This document shows positions 50,926 to 59,563 of a stretch of 64,000 nt of DNA, in pieces. The notes below the pieces were generated by a model that saw nothing but the letters and a program-made list of their open reading frames with translations, did not search any database and had not been told where the DNA came from. The position numbers were made by a program, and so were the translations under genes. The DNA is from Acidilobaceae archaeon (GTDB taxonomy: Archaea; Thermoproteota; Thermoprotei_A; Sulfolobales; Acidilobaceae), in contig JALWPV010000032.1 of the NCBI GenBank assembly GCA_027080775.1, positions 62,001 through 126,000 on the forward strand, given 5' to 3'. Each line of letters begins with the position of its first letter. Position 1 is the first letter of the stretch.

Positions 50926-51765
50926 TTGAGGATAGTCGTTGGCGTTAAGTGGGTCCCCAACACGCAGGCCGTGCGGTTTGATCCCAGGACAGGCACCCTC
51001 ATAAGGGAGGGCGTTCCATCCGTGGTTAACCCACACGACCTCCAGGCGGTGGAGTTGGCCCTTCGGCTCAAGGAGTCATATGGGGGCGAGGTAATAGCGC
51101 TGACGATGGCTCCCCCCTCGGCTAGGGAGGGCCTCGAGCACGTTCTAGGCATGGGCGTCGACCTCGGGGTCCTCATAACCGATAGGGTCTTCGCCGGGGC
51201 CGACACGCTAGCGACGAGCTATGTAATAGCGAAGGCTATAGAGAAGATCTCCAGGGAGAGGGGCCCCGTGGACCTCGCAGTCTTCGGCCAGGAGACCATA
51301 GACTCGAGTACGGCCCACATAGGGGCGCAGACGGCCAGCTGGCTCGGGTGGCCCTACATATACTACGTGACAAGCGTCGACGAGGTGGGGGAGGGCTATG
51401 TAAGGGTCGCCAGGTACCTGGAGGATAGAGTCGAGAGGTATGAACTCAGGCTACCGGCAGTCCTCAGCGTGGCGATGAAGACCTTCAAGCCGAGGCCCGT
51501 CAGGCTAGCCTACAAGCTCAGGGCGCGGCTCGAGGAGCCTATACTGGTATGGACCAACAGGGAGCTAGGCCTAGACCCCCGCTGCGTGGGCCTCCGCGGC
51601 TCGCCAACCAGGGTGGCCAAGATAACATTCACGCCTGAGGTGCCGAGGAAGAAGCTCGTCTATAAGCCTAGAGATGCTGATGACGCCGTCAGATGGCTTG
51701 TCGAGCAGCTATTGAAGGATGAGAAGGCCTCCAAGATACTCAGAGCAGTCCTGGGTGGGGGGTGA
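50926..51765 (+). CDS. etfB: Electron transfer flavoprotein beta subunit (FixA/EtfB)
   Basis: 279 residues. VVGVKWVPNTQAVRFDPRTGTLIREG and NPHDLQAVELALRLKE, then LAVFGQETIDSSTAHIGAQTASWLGWP, are classic EtfB. In FixAB-type complexes this subunit binds the bifurcating FAD and NADH. The frame is open far upstream, but TTG 50926 begins at the family N-terminus and has GGGGTGG upstream. Confidence 0.93.
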   Translation: MRIVVGVKWVPNTQAVRFDPRTGTLIREGVPSVVNPHDLQAVELALRLKESYGGEVIALTMAPPSAREGLEHVLGMGVDLGVLITDRVFAGADTLATSYVIAKAIEKISRERGPVDLAVFGQETIDSSTAHIGAQTASWLGWPYIYYVTSVDEVGEGYVRVARYLEDRVERYELRLPAVLSVAMKTFKPRPVRLAYKLRARLEEPILVWTNRELGLDPRCVGLRGSPTRVAKITFTPEVPRKKLVYKPRDADDAVRWLVEQLLKDEKASKILRAVLGGG

Positions 51766-51772
51766 CTCTGGG

Positions 51773-52825
51773 GTGGAAGCGCTCGAGTGTAAGAAGTTGT
51801 GTCCCGAGTGGCCATGCGAGGATCCCAGCGAGTACCGGGGGATTTGGGTCGTCGGAGAGGTTGTGGATGGCGAGCTGAGTGAGGCTAGCCTGCAGATGCT
51901 CACACCAGCCCTCAAGATAGCCTCGAAGCTTGGTGACAGGGTCACCGGGATCCTGGTTGGCCACGGCGTGGAGAGACACGCCAAGCTCTTCATAGAGCAT
52001 GGGGCAGACCGGGTGATAGTGGTTGACAAGCCGGAGCTTGAGGTCTACTACCCCACGACCTATGGCCAGGTCATAGTAGACCTGGCCAGGAGGTGCAAGC
52101 CAGCGCTGATCCTGATACCTGCAACGATGAGGGGGAGGGAGCTTGCCCCCTACATCGCCAACACGCTACGCACGGGTATAACGGCCGACTGCACGGACTT
52201 CGATGTCGACGAGGAGACAGGGGAGGTAGTGATGATCAGGCCCCCCTTCGGGGCCATACTGCTTGCCCACATAAAGACCCCGCATAGGAGGCCGCAGATA
52301 GGCACGGCCAGGCCCAACGTCTTCCCCGTACCCCCGCGCCGCGAGGGCAGGAGAGGCGAGATAGTGAGGGTAGACGACATAGAAATCAGAGATCCGGGGG
52401 CGCGCCTCCTAAGCGTTGAGGTCATACCTAGGAGCGAGAAGCCTATAGAGAAGGCCGAGGTCATAGTCGCTGGGGGCAGGGGAGTAGGGGGTCCCGAGGG
52501 GTTCAAGCTTCTAGAGGAGCTCGCGAGACTCCTAGGGGGAGTCGTCGCAGGCAGCAGGAAGGCCGTAGACGCCGGGTGGATACCCCACGAGAAACAGGTC
52601 GGCCAGACAGGCAAGTCAGTGAAGCCGGTGCTCTACATAGCAGTAGGCATAAGCGGCGCCGCCCAGCACATGTTCGGCGTGAGGGAGGCCGGGGTCATAG
52701 TGGCTATAAACAAGGACCCCGACGCCCCGATATTTCGCCAGGCAGACTACGGCATCGTAGCGGACTATAGAGAGGTCATACCGAGACTCATAGAATACCT
52801 CAGGAGGGCCTCCGCTGCGGGGTAA
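51773..52825 (+). CDS. etfA: Electron transfer flavoprotein alpha subunit (FixB/EtfA)
   Basis: 350 residues. An N-terminal alpha/beta domain is followed by the FAD-binding domain: VIVAGGRGVGGPEGFKLLEELARLLGG, GSRKAVDAGWIPHEKQVGQTGKSVKP and YIAVGISGAAQHMFGV. A short Cys-containing N-terminal extension (ECKKLCPEWPCEDP) could hold a metal or disulfide. GTG 51773 lies 7 nt after the etfB stop behind a G-rich site. With EtfB, FixC and FixX it can form an electron-bifurcating NADH:ferredoxin/quinone complex. Confidence 0.93.
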   Translation: MEALECKKLCPEWPCEDPSEYRGIWVVGEVVDGELSEASLQMLTPALKIASKLGDRVTGILVGHGVERHAKLFIEHGADRVIVVDKPELEVYYPTTYGQVIVDLARRCKPALILIPATMRGRELAPYIANTLRTGITADCTDFDVDEETGEVVMIRPPFGAILLAHIKTPHRRPQIGTARPNVFPVPPRREGRRGEIVRVDDIEIRDPGARLLSVEVIPRSEKPIEKAEVIVAGGRGVGGPEGFKLLEELARLLGGVVAGSRKAVDAGWIPHEKQVGQTGKSVKPVLYIAVGISGAAQHMFGVREAGVIVAINKDPDAPIFRQADYGIVADYREVIPRLIEYLRRASAAG

Positions 52826-52870
52826 TGGGAGTCCATCCAGCCTGCTAACCAGAAGAAGCTACTAGAGCCT

Positions 52871-52887
52871 GTATATTTCGTATATAG
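52871..52887 (+). promoter_or_regulatory. Tandem TATA-like elements before the radical SAM gene
   Basis: GTATATTTCGTATATAG holds two TATA-like boxes 10 nt apart. The second predicts a start near 52910, about 35 nt before GTG 52945. Confidence 0.5.
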
Positions 52888-52944
52888 TACAAGGATATTC
52901 ACTATTCGCAGGATGAATACGTTTACTATAGAGGCGAGGGCCCG

Positions 52945-54597
52945 GTGCCAAGGATAGTTCTTACCGCCGACAGGGCTCTTTTCACGGACTTCTCGGGCCT
53001 CGACGCCCTAGGCTTTGGCTTATGCCTCCCCGTAAGGCTCATGCCCTCCTTTGTGGAGTACAGGATCCTAGCCCCCCGCGCTCCCCTCCGTGGGGGCAGA
53101 GCTGCGTACGCCCCCTACGCCCTAGCTAAGGTGGAGGCTTCACTGTTAGCCGCGGGCTTCACGAGAGACGAGGTAGTAATAGTGCCGCCCGAGCACCTAG
53201 ATGACGTTATAGACGAGGACACCGAGCTCGTGGGTGTACACGTAGTTGATCCCCGCGGGTTGGCCCCTGTATCGTGGACCCTCAGGGTCATGACGGGGGG
53301 TGGCGAGACCTGTACAGCCCACGAGTTTAGGAGGCTCATGGAGAGGGTCTCCAGGCTCAAGCGTAGATACCACTTCAAGGTAGTCGTTGGGGGCCCGGGG
53401 GTCTGGCAGCTGAGGGGCCACACAGGCGAGTATGGTATAGATGTGCTCTACGAGGGCGAGGCCGAGGTTGACTTCCCGCTCCTAGTCAAGAAGATCCTCG
53501 ACGGGGAAGAGACGCCGGGGATTGTTGTCGGGCGCCTCGCTAACCCCGAGGAGATACCCCCCATAGTGACTCCCTCTAGGAATGGGCACGTGCAGATAAC
53601 GAGGGGCTGCCCCCGCGGGTGCCAGTTCTGTAAGCCCACGACCTTCATATTCCGCTCCATACCCCTAGAGACCATACTGAGGGAGGCAGAACTCAACGCC
53701 AGAGCCGGGGCCCCCGAGATAAACTTCGTGACGGAGGACGTCCTACTCTATGGCGCCAAGGGGCTCCACCTCAACGAAGACGCTGTAAAGAGGCTCTTCG
53801 ATGAGACCATGAGGGTCGTGAGGAGATACGGCGTCAGCAAGGTAACCTTTAGCCACGTCACGCTCTCCTCAGCCCTCGTACTCAAGGGGGCGGTCCGCCA
53901 CATCTCAGAGGTAAACAACCTCTCCGAGGGCGATCCCCTCTTCCCGCAAGTCGGCTTCGAGAGTGGGAGCCCGCGCATCGTGGCTAGGTACTTCAGGGGG
54001 AAGCCCTACCCCTGGAAGCCCGAGGACTGGCCCTGGATAGTTGTGGAGGGCAGCAAGCTCCTGAACGACAACTACTGGTACCCATGCCTAACATACATAG
54101 TAGGCTTCCCCGACGCCACACCCGATGATTACGTTAAGACGGTGGAACTTATAGACAGGCTGCGCGATGAGGGCTTCAAGGGTTGGGTCTTCCCCCTACT
54201 CCTGATACCAATCGGGGGCACACGGGTCGAGGGCAAAGCGGGTTTCGCCACCCTAGAGAAGTTGCCTCCCGAGGCCCTAGACGCCATAGTCGCTGGGTGG
54301 GAGTATAGTATAGAGTTCTCCGAGCGAATCTACCCAGTGCTGGTCTCGAAAATTAAGAACCCGCTGGCCAGGAGGATAGTGGATCTCCTCATAGACAAGG
54401 CGCTCAACGCCATGAGAGCCTGGGTCCGCACCATTAGGACAGAGCCGGAGCGCGTGGCCACCGACTACCCTAAGGTGAACATTAGGAACCTAAGAGGCCT
54501 CCTCTCGACGCTTCTCGCCTCGAGCCTGCCAGTCAGGCGCTCTAGGGGGCATCGATGCCAAGCCGGGCATGTGGAGGAGGAAGCGGCGCTGGCTTAG
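52945..54597 (+). CDS. Radical SAM protein with N-terminal B12-binding-like domain
   Basis: 550 residues. The N-terminal 200 or so residues form an alpha/beta domain with VHVVDPRGLAPVS and FKVVVGGPGVWQLRG, like cobalamin-binding radical SAM proteins, though the DxHxxG motif is not obvious. ITRGCPRGCQFCKPTTFIFRSIP holds the CxxxCxxC cluster and QVGFESGSPRIVARYF is the typical core strand. The C-terminus is helical. Function unknown. It follows the etf operon after 119 nt with its own tandem TATA elements. GTG start behind GAGGCGAGGG. Confidence 0.8.
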   Translation: MPRIVLTADRALFTDFSGLDALGFGLCLPVRLMPSFVEYRILAPRAPLRGGRAAYAPYALAKVEASLLAAGFTRDEVVIVPPEHLDDVIDEDTELVGVHVVDPRGLAPVSWTLRVMTGGGETCTAHEFRRLMERVSRLKRRYHFKVVVGGPGVWQLRGHTGEYGIDVLYEGEAEVDFPLLVKKILDGEETPGIVVGRLANPEEIPPIVTPSRNGHVQITRGCPRGCQFCKPTTFIFRSIPLETILREAELNARAGAPEINFVTEDVLLYGAKGLHLNEDAVKRLFDETMRVVRRYGVSKVTFSHVTLSSALVLKGAVRHISEVNNLSEGDPLFPQVGFESGSPRIVARYFRGKPYPWKPEDWPWIVVEGSKLLNDNYWYPCLTYIVGFPDATPDDYVKTVELIDRLRDEGFKGWVFPLLLIPIGGTRVEGKAGFATLEKLPPEALDAIVAGWEYSIEFSERIYPVLVSKIKNPLARRIVDLLIDKALNAMRAWVRTIRTEPERVATDYPKVNIRNLRGLLSTLLASSLPVRRSRGHRCQAGHVEEEAALA

Positions 54598-54616
54598 CGC
54601 TGCGGCCCCGCGCAGG

Positions 54617-54694
54617 TGGTGCCGCGGCCGGGATTTGAACCCGGGTCACGGGCTCGAGAGGCCCGCATACTGGGCCGGGCTATACTACCGCGGC
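54617..54694 (-). tRNA. tRNA-Glu (anticodon CTC), CCA encoded
   Basis: Acceptor GCCGCGG pairs with CCGCGGC, the anticodon stem CGGGC/GCCCG has loop CTCTCGA (anticodon CTC), and the T-arm CCGGG TTCAAAT CCCGG is intact. CCA is encoded. Its 5' end overlaps the end of the upstream same-strand membrane-protein gene by 15 nt. Confidence 0.95.
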
Positions 54695-55183
54695 ACCATT
54701 GGACTCCGTCTCGGGGGGAGGGGTTTTATTTCTTTGTTGGGGCCCCTGTGAGCGGCATAGCCTATAGCGTGAGACCAGGTCCACTATAATGGCTAGCGCC
54801 GCTGGGTCGATTGCGAGGCTCGAGCCCATCCTGTCGGCCTCGATAAAGAAGGGTGGTGCAGCCACCTTCACGTGGCCAGCGGCAGCCAGTGCCCCGGCGT
54901 CCAGGCCTATCAGGAGAGCAGTGAAGGGGAAGCGCGCGGTCGGGTTATCCCAGAGTATGACCAGCGCGACGATAGCGATCACTACCGAGATAGACGTCGC
55001 GGTCCAAAGCCTGCCTATACCTAGCGAGGCGCCTATCAAAAGGAGTAGCAGGGCCGAGCCAGCGCTTAGGCCCCAGTAGGGCCCCGGCAGCCAGCAGGGC
55101 CCCCCCTCGGCCTCCTTGGCGGCCTTGCTGGGCTCGAGCGGCGCCTCCTCCCCAGAAGACTCCCCGGCCTCCACCAGGGGCAC
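54680..55183 (-). CDS. Small membrane protein of unknown function
   Basis: 167 residues with an acidic hydrophilic N-terminus and about three to four hydrophobic segments (near 38-57, 62-80, 85-105, 120-140). No family recognised. GTG 55183 lies 28 nt from the TATA-like element at 55211, so the mRNA may be leaderless. The last codons run into tRNA-Glu: its stop TAG is part of the tRNA sequence. If the tRNA transcript is processed at its 5' end, this mRNA would lose its stop codon, so the true end may be different or the two are separately transcribed. Confidence 0.55.
   Translation of the reverse strand: MPLVEAGESSGEEAPLEPSKAAKEAEGGPCWLPGPYWGLSAGSALLLLLIGASLGIGRLWTATSISVVIAIVALVILWDNPTARFPFTALLIGLDAGALAAAGHVKVAAPPFFIEADRMGSSLAIDPAALAIIVDLVSRYRLCRSQGPQQRNKTPPPETESNGAAVV
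54724..54731 (-). promoter_or_regulatory. TATA element of tRNA-Glu, inside an upstream coding region
   Basis: AAATAAAA on minus, 33 nt before the tRNA 5' end and within the last 20 codons of the membrane-protein gene. Confidence 0.55.
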
Positions 55184-55207
55184 CTCGCCGTCCCCGCGGC
55201 TTCCAGG

Positions 55208-55214
55208 CTTAAAT
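55208..55214. promoter_or_regulatory. TATA-like element between membrane protein and valS
   Basis: CTTAAAT on plus, ATTTAAG on minus. Distances: 28 nt to GTG 55183 (minus), 26 nt to GTG 55237 and 47 nt to TTG 55258 (plus). Confidence 0.55.
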
Positions 55215-55257
55215 GGTGGCCTCGAACCGCCCGCTCGTGCGCGGCTGGTGCGGGGGC

Positions 55258-57705
55258 TTGCCGAGGATAAAGGAGAAGACGTGGAGGATAGAGTGGGAGG
55301 AGCAGCTCTACAAGCTCTGGGAGGAGGAGGGCCTCCACAAGAGCGTCATGGACCCCGATGACCCCCGGGAGGTCGTAGTCATAGACACGCCGCCCCCATA
55401 CGCCAGCGGGAAGTGGCACGCCGGGGGGGCAGCGCACTACGCTCAGATAGACATGATAGCGAGGTACTTCAGGTTGAAGGGCTACAACGTCGTGGTACCA
55501 TTCTACGCCGACAGGAACGGTCTCCCCGTCGAGGTCCAGGTCGAGAAGACCTACGGGATAAGCGCCCACGAGATGGCCAGCACCCCAGAGGGCCGCAGGA
55601 GGTTCCTAGAGCTCTGCAGGAGCTTCCTCGACAAGGCCGAGGCCGAGATAGTCCGCGTCTGGAGGAGGATGGGGTGCAGCTTCGACTACTGGAGGAACGG
55701 CACCGATAGCCCCGAGTACAGGAAGCTCACCCAGGCGACATTCATAGACCTCTTCAAGAAGGGCCTCATCTACGAGGCCGAGAGGCCTGTGAGGTGGTGC
55801 CCCCGCTGTAGGACCACGCTCGCGGAAGCCGAGATAGAATACCGCGAGGAGGAGGGGTACCTATACTACGTGAAGTACACGCTTAAGGACACAGGCGAAC
55901 CCCTCGTCGTCGCCACAACCAGGCCCGAGCTGCTGGCTGCCTGTGCAGCCCTAGCCTACAACCCCGAGGACGAGCGCTACAAGGGCCTCGCTGGCAAGAA
56001 GGCAGTGGCGCCACTCTACGGCCACGAGGTAGTCATAGTGGAGCACCCGAGCGTCGACCCTAACTTCGGAACCGGCCTCATGATGATATGTAGCTACGGC
56101 GACGAGGACGATGTGAGGCTATTCATGGAGCTAGGCCTCAAGCCCCGCGTAATAATCGGTGAGGACGGCCGCATGCTCCCCGAGGCCGGTCCCATAGCGG
56201 GTCTGCCGGTGGAGAAGGCGAGGGAGGAGATAGCTAGGATACTAGAGGAGAAGGGACTCCTAGTGAAGAAGGAGAAGATAAGGCACACCGTGCCAGTCTG
56301 CTGGAGGTGCAAGACCCCCCTCCAGATAATCCATAGGAGGGAGCTCTTCCTCAAGCAGCTAGAGTTCCGCGAGGACGTGAAGAGGATCGCCTCGAAGATA
56401 GAGTTCAGGCCGGAGATGCATAGGAGGAAGCTCTACGACTGGATAGACTCCCTGAAGATGGACTGGCCCATAAGCAGGGACCGTTATTACGGGACCGAGA
56501 TACCCCTCTGGAGGTGCACCAGGTGCGGGGCCCTCCTAGTGCCCGAGCCCGGCCGTTATTACAGGCCGTGGGAGGAAGAGCCCCCCTGGGACCGCTGCCC
56601 AGTATGCGGCGCCCCCAAGGAGGCCCTAGTCGGGGAGAAGAGGGTCTTCGACACCTGGTTCGACTCGAGCATAAGTATGCTCTACGTAACCGGGTGGAGG
56701 AGGAACCAGGCCTTCTACGAGAAGGCGAAGGACAGGGTGCTGAGACCCCAGGGCCAGGACATAATAAGGACGTGGCTTTACTACTCCATACTCAGGGTCT
56801 ACCAGTTAACGGCGAGGCCAGCGTTCAGGTGGGTCCGGATAACTGGCATGGGCCTCGACCCCAAGGGCAGGCCCATGCATAAGAGTCTGGGCAACGTGAT
56901 AGACCCCGAGCCCCTAATAGAGGAGTACGGGGCGGACGCCTTCAGGTTCTGGGCAGCAACCGCCGCCAAGCTAGGCTATGACTACAGGGTCGACTACGGC
57001 AGGCTCCGCACCGGCAAGGGGTTCGTGACGAAGCTCTGGAACCTAGCGCGCTTCGTGAGCGGCTTCGAGAGGCCCAGCCTCGAGGAGTCGAGGCTCAGGC
57101 CCGTGGATAGGGCCTTCCTGGCCCTCCTCGACGAGTACCTCGAGAGGGCCGATAAGGCGTACTCACAGCTCGACGTCTACGAGCCAGCCCTGGCCCTCTA
57201 CGAGTACGCCTGGGACTACTATGCGAGCAACTACGTTGAGATGGTTAAGGAGCGCGCCTACAATAGGAGCGGTAGGTACAGCGTGGAGGAGCAGAGGGGC
57301 GCCTGGTACACCCTCCACGAGATACTGGAGAGGCTCACTATAGCCCTCTCCCCCGTGATGCCCTTCGTCACAGACATGATACACCGCCGCCTCTACGGGG
57401 GCACGGTCCACAGGAGGGAGTGGCCCAAGCCCTTCATAGCAGACCCCCAGGAGAGGGCGGCCCTGGCGGCGAAGGCGAGGCTAGCGGCCAGGGTTAACAG
57501 CGAGGTGTGGGGCTACAAGAAGAGGAGTGGCGTGAGGTTCAAGGAGCCAATACCATCGGCGGTCATCCTGGTGCCTGAGGAGCTAGGCGACCTCCTCGAT
57601 GAGCTACGGGACCTCCACAAGACGCCCTTCAAGACCTACAGGGAGCCCCCGCCCGGGGCGAGGGCCCTGGGCGAGGCGGCCTACCTCCTGGAGGCCCAAG
57701 CCTAA
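55258..57705 (+). CDS. valS: Valyl-tRNA synthetase
   Basis: About 815 residues. DTPPPYASGKWHAGG corresponds to the HIGH region, with Trp-His-Ala-Gly in place of His-Ile-Gly-His; YADRNGLPVEVQVEK and TTRPELLAACAALAYNPEDERYKG (editing domain) identify ValRS over IleRS and LeuRS. Zinc-like CPRC and CTRC..CPVC sets are present; MHKSLGNVIDPEPLIEEYGADAFRFW holds the KMSKS-like loop. The frame is open from GTG 55213, but LPRIKEKTWRIEWEE starts at TTG 55258 behind GGTGCGGGGG; GTG 55237 could be leaderless. Confidence 0.92.
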   Translation: MPRIKEKTWRIEWEEQLYKLWEEEGLHKSVMDPDDPREVVVIDTPPPYASGKWHAGGAAHYAQIDMIARYFRLKGYNVVVPFYADRNGLPVEVQVEKTYGISAHEMASTPEGRRRFLELCRSFLDKAEAEIVRVWRRMGCSFDYWRNGTDSPEYRKLTQATFIDLFKKGLIYEAERPVRWCPRCRTTLAEAEIEYREEEGYLYYVKYTLKDTGEPLVVATTRPELLAACAALAYNPEDERYKGLAGKKAVAPLYGHEVVIVEHPSVDPNFGTGLMMICSYGDEDDVRLFMELGLKPRVIIGEDGRMLPEAGPIAGLPVEKAREEIARILEEKGLLVKKEKIRHTVPVCWRCKTPLQIIHRRELFLKQLEFREDVKRIASKIEFRPEMHRRKLYDWIDSLKMDWPISRDRYYGTEIPLWRCTRCGALLVPEPGRYYRPWEEEPPWDRCPVCGAPKEALVGEKRVFDTWFDSSISMLYVTGWRRNQAFYEKAKDRVLRPQGQDIIRTWLYYSILRVYQLTARPAFRWVRITGMGLDPKGRPMHKSLGNVIDPEPLIEEYGADAFRFWAATAAKLGYDYRVDYGRLRTGKGFVTKLWNLARFVSGFERPSLEESRLRPVDRAFLALLDEYLERADKAYSQLDVYEPALALYEYAWDYYASNYVEMVKERAYNRSGRYSVEEQRGAWYTLHEILERLTIALSPVMPFVTDMIHRRLYGGTVHRREWPKPFIADPQERAALAAKARLAARVNSEVWGYKKRSGVRFKEPIPSAVILVPEELGDLLDELRDLHKTPFKTYREPPPGARALGEAAYLLEAQA

Positions 57706-57750
57706 GGGCCTCCAGCCCCCACCAGGATCCCTCCGGGTGTGGTTCCCGGG

Positions 57751-58821
57751 TTGAAGGTTAGAGTGCTAGACAGGAGGGGCTGGAGGCTCGAGGTTAGGCC
57801 GGAGAGCGAGGAGGACCTCTGGGTCCTAAGGAACACTCTCCGCCCCGGCGACCTGGTCACGGGTAGGACCCTTAGAGACGTGGCGGTCAAGGGGAGTGAG
57901 TCGAAGAGGAGGAAGCCAGTCACGGTGACTATGCGTGTGAAGTACGTCGAGTTCCAGCCCTTCACGGGGAGGCTCAGGATATACGGCGTCATAGTGGAGG
58001 GCCCCGAGGAGTACGGCCTCAAGGGGAAGCACCACGCCATGACAGTCTCGCCGGGGCAGGCTATTATCGTTGAGAGGGAGGGCGGGTGGAGCAGGCGCGT
58101 CGTGGAGAGGCTCGAGTCCTCCGGGCCCCGTGGGAGGGCGGTCGTAGCCGCTGTGGACTACGACGAGTACGCTATAGCCGTGGTGGCCCTCCACGGCTAC
58201 AGGATAGTGGCCGAGGGCTCCACGAGCCTCCCTGGGAAGGACGATCCAGCCAGGGACCAGGCCCTCAGCCACTACGTGGACGCGCTGGCGAGGCTGATAG
58301 TAGAGACGGCTAGCCGCGAGGGCGCCAGGGTAGTCGTGGTGGCTGGGCCCGGCCCCCTCAAGGAGGAGGTAGCCTCGAAGGTGAGGCTCCAGGCCTCCAC
58401 GCTGAAGGTGTACACTGACTCGACCTCGATGGGCGGCACTGCCGGCATAGGGGAGGCCCTCAGAAGGCCCCTCATCAGGGAGGCGCTCAGGGAGTACAGC
58501 CTGGTCGAGGCGGAGGCGTGGCTCGAGGAGGCGATGAAGGTGGCCGCCAGGGAGCCGGAGCGAGTGGCCTTCGGCGTCAACGCCGTACTAGAGGCGGCTA
58601 GGCTCGGCGCCACAGCTAAGGTGCTCGTCGCCGACGAGCTACTCTACAGCATAGAGGACAGCATCAGGGAGGCGGTAGACGAGGCCCTAGCGGAGGCGGA
58701 GAGGAGGAGGGCGGAGATCCTCATAGTCCCGGCGGAGAGTCCCATAGGGGAGAAACTGAAGCCGCTCGGGGGCGTCATAGCTATCCTGAGGTTCCCGCTG
58801 CCCTCCCGGGGGTCAGGCTAG
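57751..58821 (+). CDS. pelA: Pelota/Dom34 ribosome-rescue protein
   Basis: 356 residues. The Sm-like N-terminal domain (LKVRVLDRRGWRLEVRPESEEDLW, RKPVTVTMRVKYVEFQPFTGRLRIYG) is followed by two eRF1-like domains (VVVVAGPGPLKEEVASKV and the C-terminal VPAESPIGEKLKPLGGVIAILRF). Pelota with aEF1A or ABCE1 dissociates stalled ribosomes. TTG 57751 matches the family start and has GGTGTGG upstream; GTG 57739 is possible. Its stop shares a CTAG with the convergent RAM-domain gene. Confidence 0.93.
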   Translation: MKVRVLDRRGWRLEVRPESEEDLWVLRNTLRPGDLVTGRTLRDVAVKGSESKRRKPVTVTMRVKYVEFQPFTGRLRIYGVIVEGPEEYGLKGKHHAMTVSPGQAIIVEREGGWSRRVVERLESSGPRGRAVVAAVDYDEYAIAVVALHGYRIVAEGSTSLPGKDDPARDQALSHYVDALARLIVETASREGARVVVVAGPGPLKEEVASKVRLQASTLKVYTDSTSMGGTAGIGEALRRPLIREALREYSLVEAEAWLEEAMKVAAREPERVAFGVNAVLEAARLGATAKVLVADELLYSIEDSIREAVDEALAEAERRRAEILIVPAESPIGEKLKPLGGVIAILRFPLPSRGSG

Positions 58822-59066
58822 CTCCCTGAGGATATGAGGGTCGTGGTGGACTTCACGCCCGGCATCCCCCTGATCTTGGTTACGACTTCATCGAGTTCCT
58901 TGAGGTTGCCCACAACTATCTTGGCTACGATGTCGTACTCGCCGTAGGTCACGTGAACCTCCTTAACGGCTGGGATCTCCTCCCTTATCCTCCTCGCCAC
59001 ATCGTACTCCATGCCAAGCTCAATAATCATTAGTATAAACGCCGTGACGCCCTGCTCTCCAGGCAA
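58818..59066 (-). CDS. Stand-alone Lrp/AsnC ligand-binding (RAM) domain protein
   Basis: About 82 residues. TAFILMIIELGMEYDVARRIREE, VKEVHVTYGEYDIVAKIVV and MPGVKSTTTLI match the alpha/beta RAM domain of Lrp regulators, but there is no DNA-binding helix-turn-helix. Such single-domain proteins bind amino acids and may modulate full-length Lrp proteins. Frame open from GTG 59090; TTG 59066 with GGTGCGTGGG before it fits the family length better. Confidence 0.8.
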   Translation of the reverse strand: MPGEQGVTAFILMIIELGMEYDVARRIREEIPAVKEVHVTYGEYDIVAKIVVGNLKELDEVVTKIRGMPGVKSTTTLISSGS

Positions 59067-59227
59067 GACCCACGCACCACAGCAGGGCACACGCCGGGGC
59101 TCCCTATTAAAGAGGCCCCTAACCCATAGGTATGGTAGGCCGCCGGCGTGTGAGGAGCGATCTCGGCGCTAGCCGCCCCCTGGGGCGGTGGTGTGCCCGG
59201 GCTGGCGCTGCCGACGCCGGCCCATCT

Positions 59228-59563
59228 CTAGAAGACTAAGGGTATGTAGCCCGCCTTTATGAGCCTGCTCACCTCGCTTCCAACATAGACTACCTCAACA
59301 TGCTCTCTAAGCTTGTCCTCGAAGCCCTCTAATTCGGCTATCCTCTTACATGCTAGTGGCCTCCTCTTGTACTTGGAGAACTCTCTAATGGCGTCTAACA
59401 GCTTCTCATCACCCTTAGCTATAAGTCTCTCGACAGGCCCGAAGAATACTACCTCTACGTCATCGAGCCACTTATACTTGAGAGCGTTAGTGGCGTACAT
59501 TAGGCCCGTAAGTGCCTTGTCAACGTCGCCAGACGATATAATTACTAGCACCTTAGACCCCAT
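59228..59563 (-). CDS. DsrE-family protein
   Basis: 111 residues. KVLVIISSGDVDKALTGLMYATNALKYKWLDDVEVVFFGP is the DsrE/TusD-like alpha/beta start, RRPLACKRIAELEGFEDKL carries a Cys, as in sulfur carriers, and VGSEVSRLIKAGYIPLVF ends it. DsrE proteins often pass sulfane sulfur or act in membrane-bound redox complexes. ATG 59563 has GGGTGGT upstream; ATG 59575 is less likely. An AT-rich promoter element lies at about 59622-59636. Confidence 0.8.
   Translation of the reverse strand: MGSKVLVIISSGDVDKALTGLMYATNALKYKWLDDVEVVFFGPVERLIAKGDEKLLDAIREFSKYKRRPLACKRIAELEGFEDKLREHVEVVYVGSEVSRLIKAGYIPLVF

Noticed and set aside
55066-55569. 167-codon minus-strand frame opposite valS
   Set aside because: Proline/arginine-rich low-complexity translation opposite a highly conserved synthetase; typical antisense shadow.
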